Shown one piece after another: positions 9,371 to 17,990 of a DNA stretch of 24,394 nt (positions are counted from its first letter, which is position 1; every line of letters begins with the position of its first letter). The notes below the pieces were generated by a model that did no database searches, had not been told where the DNA came from, and saw only the letters and a list, made by a program, of their open reading frames with translations. The DNA is from Chara braunii (lineage: Eukaryota > Streptophyta > Charophyceae > Charales > Characeae), in the NCBI GenBank assembly GCA_003427395.1, contig BFEA01000181.1, positions 1,377,689 through 1,402,082 of the forward strand. Reading direction: 5' to 3'. The translations under genes and the position numbers were made by a program.

Positions 9371-10300
9371 AATCTATGCGACCTTCGAGATCGGCGACGA
9401 CCTGCGGGACAACTTCATCCGCGGCTACCAAGCCAACCCCGAGTTTGCGACAAGTACGCGAATTGCTCCTCTCCTAATCCAGCGCCTTCTCACTACCGGA
9501 TCCAAGAAGGGTATTTGCGTGTCCACACGCGGGGGAAGGACCTTCTTTGCGTACCGAGTGACTCTCACTTGCGTTTACGACTTCTTGTTGAGTTCCACGA
9601 TGCTCCCGCCACCGGAGACTTTAGAGTCAATCGCACGATTGGCCAACTTCGCGAGCGATTTTGGTGGCCCGGCCTTCTCGGCAACGTCACATGCTATTGC
9701 GAGTCACGCGAGGTTTGCCGACACTGTAAATGCCGCAACCATCGTCCGTATGGCGAGCTGCGATCATTACCGGTCCCCTTGCGCCGAAAGGAATCGATTG
9801 TCATGGTCATTACCGGCCCGTTCCCCAAGCAAAGACCGGTGTGGATGAGATTCTCACGGTGGTCGACCGACTCACCAAGTTCGCCATGTTTTTGCCTTGC
9901 CGCTATCATGCCAAGGCACCGAAGTTGGTTGAGGTTATTTACGCCGGTTGGATTCTAACCAAGGGTTACCCGAAGGAAATCGTCTGTGATCGCGACACTT
10001 GGTTCATGTGCGATTTTTGGTTGGCGCTCATCTCTCAACCCAAGTTCGGCCCGCCCCCCCCCCCCAAACCGATGGCCAAACAGAGAGCGCGCATCAGACC
10101 GCACAGGTTCTCCTTCGCACTCTCATTTGTCCCGACCAAAAGGGTTGTGTTGAGCGTCTGCCGGATGTCGAGTTGGCATAGAACTCGTCCATCCACACGG
10201 CTATCAGGATGTTGCCGCTCGAGTTCGAGCACGGCTCGCCGATCACTTCTCCGTTGGACACAATCATCCCACCAATGATCGAGAGCGACGACCATCTTCT
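9371..10300 (+). pseudogene. pol: Integrase, zinc finger and DDE core damaged
   Basis: Integrase inserts the cDNA into the host genome. After a one-base loss near 9447, frame 2 carries the N-terminal HHCC-type region: EFHDAPATGDF (second His replaced by Asp), RFWWPGLLGNV and CESREVCRHC (a zinc Cys replaced by Arg). The first catalytic Asp is Val (ITGPFP preceded by GTC at 9806-9808). A one-base loss near 9830 moves to frame 1 with LTVVDRLTKFAMFLPC and CDRDTWFMC (second Asp kept, 9988-9990). The next segment lost several residues, and a run of twelve C's at 10054-10065 accompanies a shift to frame 3, where QTDGQTESAHQ holds the Glu (10083-10085). A stop TAG lies at 10179. Confidence 0.88.
10054..10065 (+). 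repeat. C12 homopolymer inside the integrase
   Basis: Twelve consecutive C's coincide with the frame change between LALI and QTDGQTE. The family sequence here should encode a short Arg-His-Pro stretch, so slippage or an assembly error in a C-rich stretch are both plausible. Confidence 0.8.
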
Positions 10301-10660
10301 TTTCTTGCATCGGATGCAAGAGCTACTTGTCAAGGCACGCGACCCGATGGCTAAGACGCAGCAACGCATGAGCCAATAGGCCAATCGCAAGTGTCGTCCT
10401 TGCCTATTCCGCGCCGACGATCTCGTTTGGGTTTCCGCTGCGGAATTCAACCTTGAACAAGATATCTCTTGCAAGCTCCTCCCGAAATGGATGGGCCCTG
10501 ACCGATTGTGGCACCCGATGGGGATGCACCCGAAGGACCTTCTTTCACCGTTCAGGTGCCCGCCCACTTGCCCGTCTACCTGATCTTTCTTTGCTCCAAG
10601 TTGGCTCTTTACACGCCAGGGGAACATGACGATTTTCCCGAGCGATGATCGCAAGACCCA
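10301..10660 (+). pseudogene. pol: Integrase C-terminal GDLVWV-type domain
   Basis: Frame 3 gives MQELLVKARDPMAKTQQRMSQ, a TAG stop at 10377 (from a Gln codon by C-to-T), then FRADDLVWVSAAEFNLEQDI and CKLLPKWMGP, the conserved gypsy integrase C-terminal box that binds DNA nonspecifically. One base is lost near 10499, and frame 2 continues with PIVAPDGDAPEGPSFTVQVP and CSKLALYTPGEHDDFPER up to a TGA at 10646-10648, where the family probably had CGA (a CpG transition). Confidence 0.82.
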
Positions 10661-10870
10661 CCATGTATGGATGGTTTTCAAGAGGTCGGCGACATCATCT
10701 CCCGGCGACGCCACGACAACAGGCCAACCGAGTACTTGGTACACTTTGCGTACTGCACTCACAAAGTTGACCGTTGGTTGACCTGTGCGGAATTCCAGGC
10801 AATAGCTCCAGATGTTCTCGCACGTTACGAACGCAAGATGCAAGACCTTCACACAAAACCCTTAAACTCC
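10661..10870 (+). pseudogene. Chromodomain-like tail of pol
   Basis: Frame 2 reads MDGFQEVGDIISRRRHDN, then PTEYLVHFAYCTHKVDRWL, then AEFQAIAPDVLARYERK. The pattern of a variable basic stretch, YLV-hydrophobic-x, an aromatic-rich turn and a W followed by an acidic or hydrophobic helix is that of the integrase-fused chromodomains of chromoviruses, which target insertion to marked chromatin. The aromatic cage is atypical, so chromodomain-like is as far as the sequence allows. The open frame runs on to 10994 through low-complexity sequence that is probably not part of the protein. Confidence 0.6.
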
Positions 10871-11589
10871 CCAAAAAAAACACTCTTCCCGTTCCTCAAT
10901 CGCCCTTCACACAAACGAGGACTGCCCTTCTTCTTCATCACCATGCATCTCCATCACTCCTTCCTTCGAACGGACCTGGCGCAAAACCTGTGCTGATTCC
11001 TCCTTACTTCTACGTCCGACGGCCTCATTGTTTTCATCACCGACCTGCCAGCGCTTCTGCGCAGCGGCCTTCGCCTCTGCCTTGATTGACCCGAGGGACT
11101 CCGGAAAGATCTGCTACAGGCTATTCTGGTTGGCCTATCGCCCCTACGGTCCTCCGCTCGATCCCTCTTGCTCCTTGCGCCAGCGCTCTGATACAACTCC
11201 ACTGCTTAGCCAACCTGAGACAACTTCGAAAGGAAAGCACGACCAGATGATTCGCTTAGCTTTTCGCCCTATGTGTCTAAGCCCAATGAACGAATCCGCA
11301 CATGCCGGCTCCGTCACGGCCTTTCCTCTCGCTCTACTCAGGGCGCTACCACCTCGAGCGCCCAACAACCAACTCCCACAGGGACAGCCGGTTGCGGCGT
11401 GGCCTGCTACAAGCCTAGTGCGGGTCTTAGTGGACTGGGCCCGATGCAGTTCTCGGCCAAGGTAGCAAGCAACCGGGCGAAGAAAAATCCCATGTGAGCA
11501 AAGCCACACCGCAACCTCCCCACAGAGTCTGAGACCGCTTGTTCCTATTGCGCCCGGGCATGGTCCATCATTTTTCAGATTCCAACAAG
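10871..11589. other. Sequence 3' of the gypsy coding body, nothing recognised
   Basis: C- and T-rich sequence without a recognisable protein. If the element kept a 3' LTR it would start in this stretch, but I find no match 5' of gag and no clear polypurine tract. A minus-strand PBS-like site lies at 11185-11196. Confidence 0.4.
11185..11196 (-). promoter_or_regulatory. Minus-strand PBS-like sequence
   Basis: The reverse complement reads TTGTATCAGAGC, one mismatch from the initiator-Met PBS TGGTATCAGAGC used by many plant LTR elements. No TG/CA LTR terminus is obvious next to it, so this may be an element remnant or chance. Confidence 0.35.
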
Positions 11590-11917
11590 CGTGCTTATAC
11601 CCAACCCTCTTGCCGCAAATCGCGGACTGGTAATCGGTACAAAGACACACTCTTTTTTAATCCTAGCTTAATCGGAAATAAAAATCTGGTCGGCGATCAT
11701 GCCGGTCCCTCAATCATCAACAATAAAAATCACGCGCACCTCAAACCTGCGCGTCCACTCACTCTCTACTCTAGCGAGCCATTAAGTCAACGTAGACCAC
11801 ATATGCCGCCTCGCTTTGCGCGGTATACTTAAACCTTAAACCAACTTATTTTTTGTTGCTTGCAAAAACCAGGGCGGATACCCTTGTAAGGGTATTCGCA
11901 CCGACACCGGCCGCGAG
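11590..11917 (+). repeat. Direct repeat copy 1 (possible LTR end) with an 18-nt hairpin
   Basis: This segment matches 23865-24170 in the same orientation: CCAACCCT(C/A)(T/C)TGCCG, AATCAC(G/A), TGCGCG(T/C)CCACTCAC, GCCTCGC, AACTTATTTT, TTGCAAAAACC and GGCGGATAC, ending in CCGACACCG. It contains ATACCCTTGTAAGGGTAT, an 8-bp perfect hairpin with a 2-nt loop (about 11879-11896). The shared sharp right edge after CCGACACC suggests an LTR terminus. Confidence 0.65.
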
Positions 11918-12028
11918 ATCCTCATCTCACGGTCGCCATTTATCGTCTCTATTTGCCTTATGCCGAAGTTACCCTTCTCTAGCCTCTTGGGTTTGCCATG
12001 GCTCATTTTCGCTTGGCCTAGGCATCCT

Positions 12029-12480
12029 CATGCAGTCCGTTATTTCTCGGACTGCTACTGTGGCCATTTTCCTAGTCCCACATGCCCACAACTGTCCCCA
12101 AACTAAAAGAAAGTGAAGCGTTCAATTCTCAAGTGCATCCAGGCTCAATATTGGCTTTGAACGCACCTAAAACATGTGCTTTTCCTTCCCCATGCAGTCC
12201 GTTGTAACTCGGACTGCAGTAGGGGTCAATTTCCTAATCGCATTGCCCCACAACTTGCCCAAAACTGAAACAAAATAAAGCGGCCAACTCTCAAGTGCAT
12301 CCGCGCTCAATGTTGGCTCCGGATGCAGCTAAAACATGTGTTTCTCCTCCCTTATGCAATTCGGTGTATCTCGGTTGCATGGGGCTTTGATTTTTCTTGA
12401 TTCTCTTTGCAAAATCAAGGTCCTTTGCAACCGCCATATTCCACAATGTATCTGGTCACGGATGTATCTCCCCAAGTGGC
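12029..12480 (+). repeat. 162-bp tandem repeat (2.5+ units), each opening with a hairpin
   Basis: Units start at 12029, 12191 and 12352 (spacing 162 and 161). Units 1 and 2 share CATGCAGTCCGTT, CTCGGACTGC, TTTCCTA(G/A)TC, CCACAACT, CTCAAGTGCATCC, CTCAAT(A/G)TTGGCT and CTAAAACATGTG. Unit 3 keeps the hairpin and a few blocks, then diverges. Each unit begins with a stem-loop: GCAGTCCG/CGGACTGC in units 1 and 2, and ATGCAA...TCG/CGG...TTGCAT in unit 3. Confidence 0.75.
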
Positions 12481-12740
12481 CGTTTTTTATTGTTAAGATT
12501 TTTTTCTCTTTTCTTTTATTTTCCCTTTCCTCCATTCTTGGACACTAGGGACCTGTCAGTCCCTACTTGTGGCACTCCCTACTGACGGCCAACTCACTCA
12601 CCCCCTCTCACTCTTTTTGTCTTATTCTCCCACCTTTTTCTTTTCTTTTCCTTTCTTTTTCTAGCATGTCAAGTGTCAAGTAGCAGTTAAGGCCTTTTCT
12701 AGGCCCTTCCTCTTAGTTTTGGCCCTCCCTATGCCCATGG

Positions 12741-12768
12741 TGCAGTCCGTTATATTTTTGAGACTGCA
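12741..12768 (+). repeat. Isolated member of the GCAGTCCG hairpin family
   Basis: TGCAGTC (12741-12747) pairs with GACTGCA (12762-12768). The 5' half and the start of the loop (CCGTTAT) match the hairpins of the 162-bp tandem. Confidence 0.55.
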
Positions 12769-12906
12769 ATTTAGGTTCCCCCATGCCCATGTGAGCCTCC
12801 TTTTGCCTTCCTTTCTTCCAAGCTGTGGCCCCTTTTGCTCCGATTTTCTCCCGGGAGCCTATTTTTCTCATGGAGCCCCCTAGGCTCCATTTTTCTCAAG
12901 GTGGCT

Positions 12907-12926
12907 AATCCGAGATATTTCGGATT
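12907..12926 (+). repeat. AATCCGA/TCGGATT hairpin, covarying relative of the same family
   Basis: Perfect 7-bp arms around a 6-nt loop GATATT. Relative to AGTCCG/CGGACT upstream, the second pair is changed on both strands (G-C to A-T), giving AATCCG/CGGATT. Confidence 0.55.
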
Positions 12927-13775
12927 GCTGTCATGCCTCCTCTCTTGCTTTTCTTTTGCTTTCCTTTCTGTTTTGGCCCTCCCGTCTTGCCTCCACTAGT
13001 GCTTGCATTAGTGGTGCCAATATTGTTGACCGTCTAGATCTTGATCTCGACGGCACGCCTTGCCTTGGCCTTATTATCTCATGGCCCTTCATGACTTTGC
13101 CTCAGGACGTTGCATGCCCCCGCCACTTGTCCCATCGGTGGTTTCGGTGACACTTGTCCTGTCGGTGGTCTTGCGGACACTTGGCCCCAATTGCCACTTA
13201 TTTTTAATTAGTCCCACATGGTCCCCGACACTTTTCCGCATGGTGTCCCGGTTCCTCTTGGCTTCTTCCCACCCCATGGTGGCTTCATTCCCTTGTCTTT
13301 TTCATGTCCCGCACGCGCCAGTGTTCCCGACCGCGACCCTTTACTTGGCTCATGGCCCTTCGGCTCTTTTTGTGCCGCATCCCAGTGGCCCTCTTGGCCC
13401 GGGCTACATTCACGCACCGGCGCCTTACTTCGTTATTTTCTCGTTTAACTCTTTTCTTCGTGCGGCACGCAGCCCAGGGTATTATTTTCCCTGGCGTTCT
13501 TTCTCCCTTTGGCGGTCCTTCTCCCTTCGGGAAGAAGGGCCGCCTTCACTATTTTCCGACCGCCTTTACTATTTTCCGACGGTCCTTCGCCGCTCGCTAT
13601 TTTGCTAGGCTCTTCTAGGTCCAATGGTTCCGGTGGCCCAGGGCATTCTCTAGACCCCTAGGCGTCGACCCTTGTGCCTTTGGCCGCCCATCCTTTCTAT
13701 CTCTTTCGTCTCTGGTTTTCTCTGCTGTGCACAATTCTGCTATATACCATCTCTCAAAGGTCAGGACTTATCTCT

Positions 13776-13798
13776 GGACCCATGGGTCCCGACACCGG
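13776..13798. repeat. 14-bp perfect palindrome next to the recurrent CCGACACCGG motif
   Basis: GGACCCATGGGTCC (13776-13789) is a perfect palindrome and runs directly into CCGACACCGG (13789-13798). The same 10-mer occurs at 11901-11910 and 23476-23485, and with one change at 24160-24169, each time near an apparent repeat edge. Confidence 0.6.
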
Positions 13799-13808
13799 TC
13801 ACCTCATG

Positions 13809-14033
13809 TGGACAGCGTGGCCAATGCCACGTCAGATGTAGAGACAGGTGGCATGCACCACATCATCAATGAAGACAGGTGGCAGCGCCACATCAGCAAC
13901 ACAATGTAGGAGGGTGGCTGGGCCACGTCAACAATGTAGACCAGTGGCATGTGCCACATCGGCAATGCAGACAAGTGGCATCCGCTACATCAGCAGGATA
14001 GATAGGTGGCAGCGCCGCATCAGCAATGCCTGA
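13809..14033 (+). repeat. 31-bp tandem array, seven units, each a GTGGC/GCCAC hairpin
   Basis: Hairpin starts lie at 13817, 13848, 13879, 13914, 13944, 13975 and 14006 (spacing 31, 31, 35, 30, 31, 31). Each unit reads roughly AGACAGGTGGC, a 2-6-nt loop, GCCACATCAGCAATG. Unit 5 extends the stem to GTGGCA/TGCCAC; units 6 and 7 keep pairing through G-T wobble (GCTAC, GCCGC). The CCAC(A/G)TCAGCA part resembles the gypsy leader at 5530-5575. Confidence 0.75.
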
Positions 14034-14730
14034 TGCACAAAGCAGAAAGTGCCAGCATGCTGCCACAGCCCCATGTCATCGTCGATAGTGTCTGCGCACA
14101 ACCAGCGTCAAGCAAGCGTCTCGCCAACGTTGTGGCAGCGTCAATGCCAGCGTCCAGTCAAAGTCAAGCCAGCGTCCAAGCAGCATAGCAAGACTGAATG
14201 TCGATCTTCTGGAGACCAGTCCTTTTGTAGCATTTGACGAGACTTGTTTGGTCTCGGGTGCCTCTCCCACAGTCGTACAGATCGACTCTCAGCCGAGGGC
14301 GTGGATTGTGGACAGTTGCAGACTTCCCCTTGGACCTGATGCTGTTTGGGTACCTGCATACAAACAAGTGTGTGCGTCTGACCGGCGGCCTGGGCTGGGT
14401 ACATTTTGACTTTGACTGTTGGGGTCTCCGACAGTTGACTTTAGTCAACTTTATCTCGACCAGGCCCTAAATCTTTACGTGGGGTTTATTTTCCCCTTCG
14501 GCCTGGGTCTGAGTGCGCCCCGGAGGTCCTCAGACTTTCCGCGAGGCATACAGCATAGGTTATTGCAATATGTTTAGAGCACTCCAAAACAAACGATGTT
14601 TGCATCAAGCTCATCTCTAAATTCGGAACTAAATTAGAAATGAAAAATGGATTTAAAAATATATATATAAATTTAAATTTTAAATACAATTGTCCAGGAA
14701 AAATTCCGGGCATAAGAAATCCTGGCTAAA
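14034..14730. other. Anonymous stretch with short palindromes
   Basis: No gene is recognised on either strand. Features seen: GTTGACT/AGTCAAC around TT (14434-14449), GAGACC with GGTCTC about 32 nt apart (about 14212-14256) and an AT-rich tract (14638-14690). Short open frames here overlap on both strands without motifs. Confidence 0.4.
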
Positions 14731-15020
14731 GCTTCCTTGGCCACTCACACCCCATAACCTTGAATAATGTAGCATAAACTTGGAGTTTGTCTGCGGGCAT
14801 CAATTCTTCTAATGCTTTGCGTGTGTGCGACACACAAGGAGCGGGAGAGACCAGATTCATGCTTCCTTGGCCACATCCCATGGCCCATGATAATGCTGCA
14901 CAACTTGGAGTGTGCGCTGGGCATGTAGGGAGGGTGAGATATCAGATTCATACTTCCTTGGCCACATCCCTCGGCCCATGATAATGCCGCACAACAATTT
15001 GGAGTGTGTGCGTGGGCATC
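14731..15020 (+). repeat. Irregular tandem repeat, three units
   Basis: (G/A)CTTCCTTGGCCAC occurs at 14731, 14861 and 14952. Units share a CCCAT(G/A) block, (T/G)ATAATG(T/C)(A/C)GCA, AACTTGGAGTGTG or a close variant, and GGGCAT. Units 2 and 3 start with CAGATTCAT and are 91 bp apart; unit 1 is longer (130 bp). Confidence 0.65.
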
Positions 15021-15039
15021 AACGCACTAGATGCACCCA

Positions 15040-15040
<1 letters not shown>

Positions 15041-15111
<71 letters not shown>

Positions 15112-15124
15112 GAGAGAGAGAGAG
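15041..15124 (+). repeat. Compound (GT)n-(GA)n microsatellite
   Basis: (TG) repeats at 15041-15070 switch directly to (AG) repeats at 15070-15124, with one GG interruption near 15100. Confidence 0.95.
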
Positions 15125-15981
15125 CAGCACTCACATTTGTTTTTTACTTGAGCATATACTTGGCTTCTGATTGCCTGAATGGAGCCAAAGGCGAACGGGA
15201 AAAAAACGGAGGCCTTTCTTCTTTGGCATTTGCGGCCGAAGGATGATTCATATGTGAGAATTGACTCGACTCATTGTTGGTGAACTTACCAATAAGAAAT
15301 AACGCGGTTCACAATGAGTCAAATGTCGGTGTGAAGCGATGCCACACACTGTTAACTATTCAAAGCAATTCGTCCATTTATTTACCAGCGCCCCCCAGAG
15401 TTTGGGGGGGGCGTCGGTGATTGCCGCTGCATTGCCAACAAGCACTGCTGCCCCTATCAGCTCCTCCAGACTGCAGCTGGTGCCTCAACCTGCTCCCGTT
15501 CCCTGCTTTTGTCTCCCAAACTCTCCCTCCAGGTAGAATGATGACGAAGAGGACAAGGATGCTCCACTAAGATGGTGAAGACTGATGACAAAGACGATGA
15601 GGTGGGATAACAATGATGATGAGGTGGGATGTGAGGATGAGCAGGAGTATGTGTGTGGATGAAATGAGCATCGGGGTTTCCAGCCACTTGGGATTGAATT
15701 GCCAGCATTGGATTTGAATTGCCAGCATCGAATTTGAAGCTGGCTAGATCCCCCCTATTCTTTTTCTCAGACCTTGGTGCAACCCCCTAAAAAAGTTGCC
15801 TCACGGATTATTCAATTTCAACAGGGGGAAGGGCGGAAAATCTTAGGACTCCTGACTGCTTTTCCTTTTTGGGGGTACCCCAAGTTTTGCCTATGTGCCG
15901 CATCCAGTTCATAAGCATGCAGTGTGTGCCATGTGCTGCATGACTGCGATTTGCATGCACTCGATGCTTGGCAAGTATGGT
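15125..15981. other. Anonymous stretch with one long hairpin
   Basis: 15268-15285 (GACTCATTGT, a 4-nt insertion, GAAC) pairs with 15307-15320 (GTTCACAATGAGTC) around a loop of about 21 nt. 15535-15660 is GATGA-rich low complexity. Nothing else is recognised; the short open frames look like chance. Confidence 0.4.
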
Positions 15982-16302
15982 TTAACAGGGGGTGTGAAAG
16001 GTTTGCAAACTCTCGGGCATCGCACGATAAAATAACTGAACCAACTGTGGCTCAGTAACCCCATGATAAGGAAGTGCGGCAAGCTCGTCCATGGCCCCCT
16101 TGAGTGCCAGCGCAGTAGAATGCTGTTCCGCTGCGGCAGCCAATTCCTTCTCTAGCTCACGGGCATTTCTATGACAAGTCGCGAGAGCAGGGTATGACTT
16201 ACGATAGGTTGAGTGGCGACGTTGTTGCATATGAGGCCCAGTCGATGCCAGTGAAGGCCTTTTGGCATAGAGATTTTGAGACGAGAGTATGCGATACAGC
16301 AC
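15982..16302 (-). pseudogene. Possible retrotransposon gag fragment
   Basis: A 106-codon minus-strand open frame includes a helical charged stretch (RELEKELAAAAEQHSTALAL) and then MDELAALPYHGVTEPQLV and QLFYRAMPESLQ. The pattern 'L-A-A-L ... T-E-P-Q-L-V-Q-L-F-Y-R-(G/A)-(L/M)-P-E-S-L' recalls the retrotransposon gag core, where a helix is followed by LFLRGLP-like sequence. No upstream or downstream gag continues on this strand, so it would be a truncated remnant. It lies next to an integrase remnant on the opposite strand, suggesting a rearranged junction of two insertions. Confidence 0.35.
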
Positions 16303-16369
16303 TAGAAAGAGATGGCTACAGTAGTTGAGAACCTAAGGAAAGCCCAACAAACACCGTCGCCCTTCACAG

Positions 16370-16446
16370 TTCCAAGTCAGCGACCTAGTCTGGGTCAAAT
16401 CAAAAGATTTTGCTCCGAGGAGAACATCTCGCAAAAACTGTTAGGC
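16370..16446 (+). pseudogene. Fragment of a second gypsy integrase C-terminal domain
   Basis: Frame 2 from 16370 encodes FQVSDLVWVKSKDFAPR, and after a one-base frame change near 16418 frame 1 encodes ENISQKLLG, ending in TAG at 16447. This is the same box as FRADDLVWVSAAEF and DISCKLL in the larger element at 10.4 kb, but clearly from another family. Upstream, VVENLRKAQQ (about 16321-16350) fits the helical stretch that normally precedes this box. The rest of pol is absent. Confidence 0.5.
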
Positions 16447-17480
16447 TAGAGGTCTGTAGGTAAGTCGGAGGTCTAGCTGCGTCGAGTAGGCAGTGCGACT
16501 GCATCGAGTTGGCAGTGCAACGCCATGCAGTCAGCGGTATCGGTCCAGTCCGTCGCAGTCCAGTCAAGCATGTACCGTGTGGGATTGTGTGCACCGAGGG
16601 CCTGGAGGAAAAGGGCAGACAAGCGACCAACAGAAGTATAAATCAAGAGGCAGCGTCCAGGGATTGATTCATTCGCTGCGTAAGCCATGCGGAAGCGCTG
16701 TCTCAAGCGACTTGTGTGACGTGGTCTGCAGAGCGCCTAAGGTCGAAGAGGGCTGGAAGAAGTTAGCGTAGCCATCGTTAGTGGTTAAGCGGCCATAGCC
16801 GCTGTAGATAGGAGAGAGAGAGACGCAAGAGTGTGCAAGTGTGTGGGGTATTCAGGGTGATCCAGAGTTGAGTGTGTGCGAACAGTGGTGTTGGAGACCG
16901 TTGTCATGCGCATCGGTCCAACACCGCACCAGGGCAGCGCGGGACCCTCTCGGCCGCGTCATGCAGGAGTTGGTTTTAATCCTTCATCGCGAATATACAT
17001 GGAGCTTTCGCAAGCCGCTCCGGCCGAGTGCGCCAGCCATACCTCTCGCGAGCCCCTACGCGAGGCACGACTTACCTCCACCTTACAGGAGTTGTCACCT
17101 CCCTTCTTTGGTGGGTGTATCTCTGTCGAGCTACCAGTCTACAGTACGAAAGCTGATCAGCTGCAATCGCAGAGGTGGACCAGCCGAGGGCGTTTCTCGT
17201 TCGTTGTAGCATAGGGGGTACGCGCGGTATTACGCCTCTATCGAACCCGCACGCGAACCGGCATCTTGGGGGGCTGAGGTCCCAAGCGCGCCTCATCGCC
17301 GTTTGACTAGGACGCATCCCACACGCCACGCGCACACCACTATAAAGTAATTGAAAATAAAACATACACATACACGCATGAAAAGACACAACACAAACAA
17401 CGCGACAACGCTCCTAGCCCCTTGGTGACCATCCCATAACTCTCTGAAGCGGAAATTGGATAGGTGTCGCGCGCTAGACC
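16447..17480. other. Anonymous GC-mixed stretch
   Basis: Contains a 22-bp tandem duplication (16478-16499 and 16500-16521, TGC(G/A)TCGAGT(A/T)GGCAGTGC) and a short hairpin AGCGGC/GCCGCT (16788-16803). Two overlapping + strand open frames (16841-17214) have no recognisable domain. Confidence 0.4.
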
Positions 17481-17483
17481 TAG

Positions 17484-17490
17484 TATAAAA
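17484..17490 (+). promoter_or_regulatory. TATA-like box
   Basis: TATAAAA followed by a GC-rich stretch (CCGCGCGG). The isolated motif, in a region of LTR-like character, could be a retroelement promoter. There is no gene downstream to support it. Confidence 0.25.
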
Positions 17491-17637
17491 CCGCGCGGAC
17501 GCAGGGCCTACTCATATCGACTCACAATGCGAGCGTACGCAAGCAGTCGCAATGATGGCGTACTATGTAGTGCCCATAATTAAGCGGTCCTTCATGGATC
17601 CGAGTATCGCTTATGACACTCATGTGTCAGACTTAGT

Positions 17638-17731
17638 GTCGTGAGGGTCTACCCCCCTCACGACATTGCACGGCTGAAGGAATAGCCGTGCGGCCGCCGC
17701 GAGACCTCTGGCCTTTGGCCTGAGTGTCTCG
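17638..17731. other. Three consecutive strong hairpins
   Basis: Hairpin 1: GTCGTGAGGG/CCCTCACGAC, 10 perfect bp, 7-nt loop (17638-17664). Hairpin 2, three bases later: GCACGGCT/AGCCGTGC, 8 perfect bp, 8-nt loop (17668-17691). Hairpin 3: CGAGAC, CTC and GGCC pair with GGCC, GAG and GTCTCG, 13 bp with a T-T mismatch and one bulged T around loop TTT (17700-17731). A weaker TCCG/CGGA hairpin (17767-17781) and the palindrome TGTCCTGGACA follow. Three strong stems in 94 bases imply a structured RNA or DNA element. No known RNA family was recognised. Confidence 0.6.
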
Positions 17732-17862
17732 ACAGGCAAGGCAAATAGGCTCTGCCCGAGGGGTAATCCGTTCTATGCGGAGTCTAGGGCCTGGGATGTC
17801 CTGGACAGGGACCTCGAATCCAGGCTCAGGACCCACGTCCGACTAAGAATTTTTCAAGAAGC

Positions 17863-17990
17863 ATATAAATAAATAGAGGGGTCTTCTCCCTTTTCTCAAT
17901 CTCAACCCCCAAGTAAATCCCTAGTACGCAGGCTCCTTAGACCGCGCGAATATCCAGCATAGGTACACATATATAAATATATAGAGGGAA
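17863..17990 (+). promoter_or_regulatory. Duplicated TATA-rich motif
   Basis: ATATAAATAAATAGAGGG (about 17863) and ATATAAATATATAGAGGG (about 17971) lie about 108 bases apart. The first is followed by a CT-rich stretch, as at LTR promoters. No downstream gene is seen. Confidence 0.3.

Larger units (their letters stand above)
5609..10870 (+). mobile_element. Degenerate Ty3/gypsy LTR retrotransposon (coding body)
   Basis: The order gag, protease, reverse transcriptase, RNase H, integrase and chromodomain-like tail is diagnostic of Ty3/gypsy, probably the chromovirus branch. All parts are on the + strand and in sequence, but the reading frame changes repeatedly and several stops interrupt it, so this copy is not autonomous. 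Lesions include an insertion near 5870, stops at 6529, 8522, 10179, 10377 and 10646, single-base losses near 7830, 9447, 9830 and 10499, and deletions in RT and integrase. Flanking LTRs are not established; 11590-11917 might be the end of a 3' LTR because it recurs elsewhere. Many substitutions plus indels imply an old copy. Confidence 0.93.
11918..13798. other. Pyrimidine-rich repeat block, no convincing gene
   Basis: The + strand is strongly C- and T-rich (CTTTTCCTTTC-type runs), with the 162-bp tandem at its left end and CCGACACCGG at its right edge (13789-13798). The 182-codon open frame at 13060-13608 is rich in P, F, S and L, as expected from a pyrimidine-rich strand, and shows no motif. 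A short duplication (CTATTTTCCGAC twice, about 13551 and 13571) lies inside. LTR sequence is a reasonable guess. Confidence 0.45.

Noticed and set aside
13060-13608. 182-codon open frame
   Set aside because: It lies in C- and T-rich repeat DNA, its composition follows the base bias, and no domain or signal is recognisable. Alternative frames are also open.
13809-14033. CRISPR-like regular array
   Set aside because: The repeated part is degenerate and fills the whole unit. There are no unique spacers of constant length and no cas genes, and the context is eukaryotic retroelement DNA.
16841-17214. Two overlapping 112-122-codon frames
   Set aside because: Neither shows a domain; overlapping frames of this size are expected by chance in GC-balanced sequence.
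17714-17825. tRNA-derived SINE with A and B boxes (TGGCCTGAGTG and CCTCGAATCC)
   Set aside because: Spacing of about 95 bases is too long, both boxes are imperfect, the first overlaps a hairpin, and no poly(A) or target duplication is visible.
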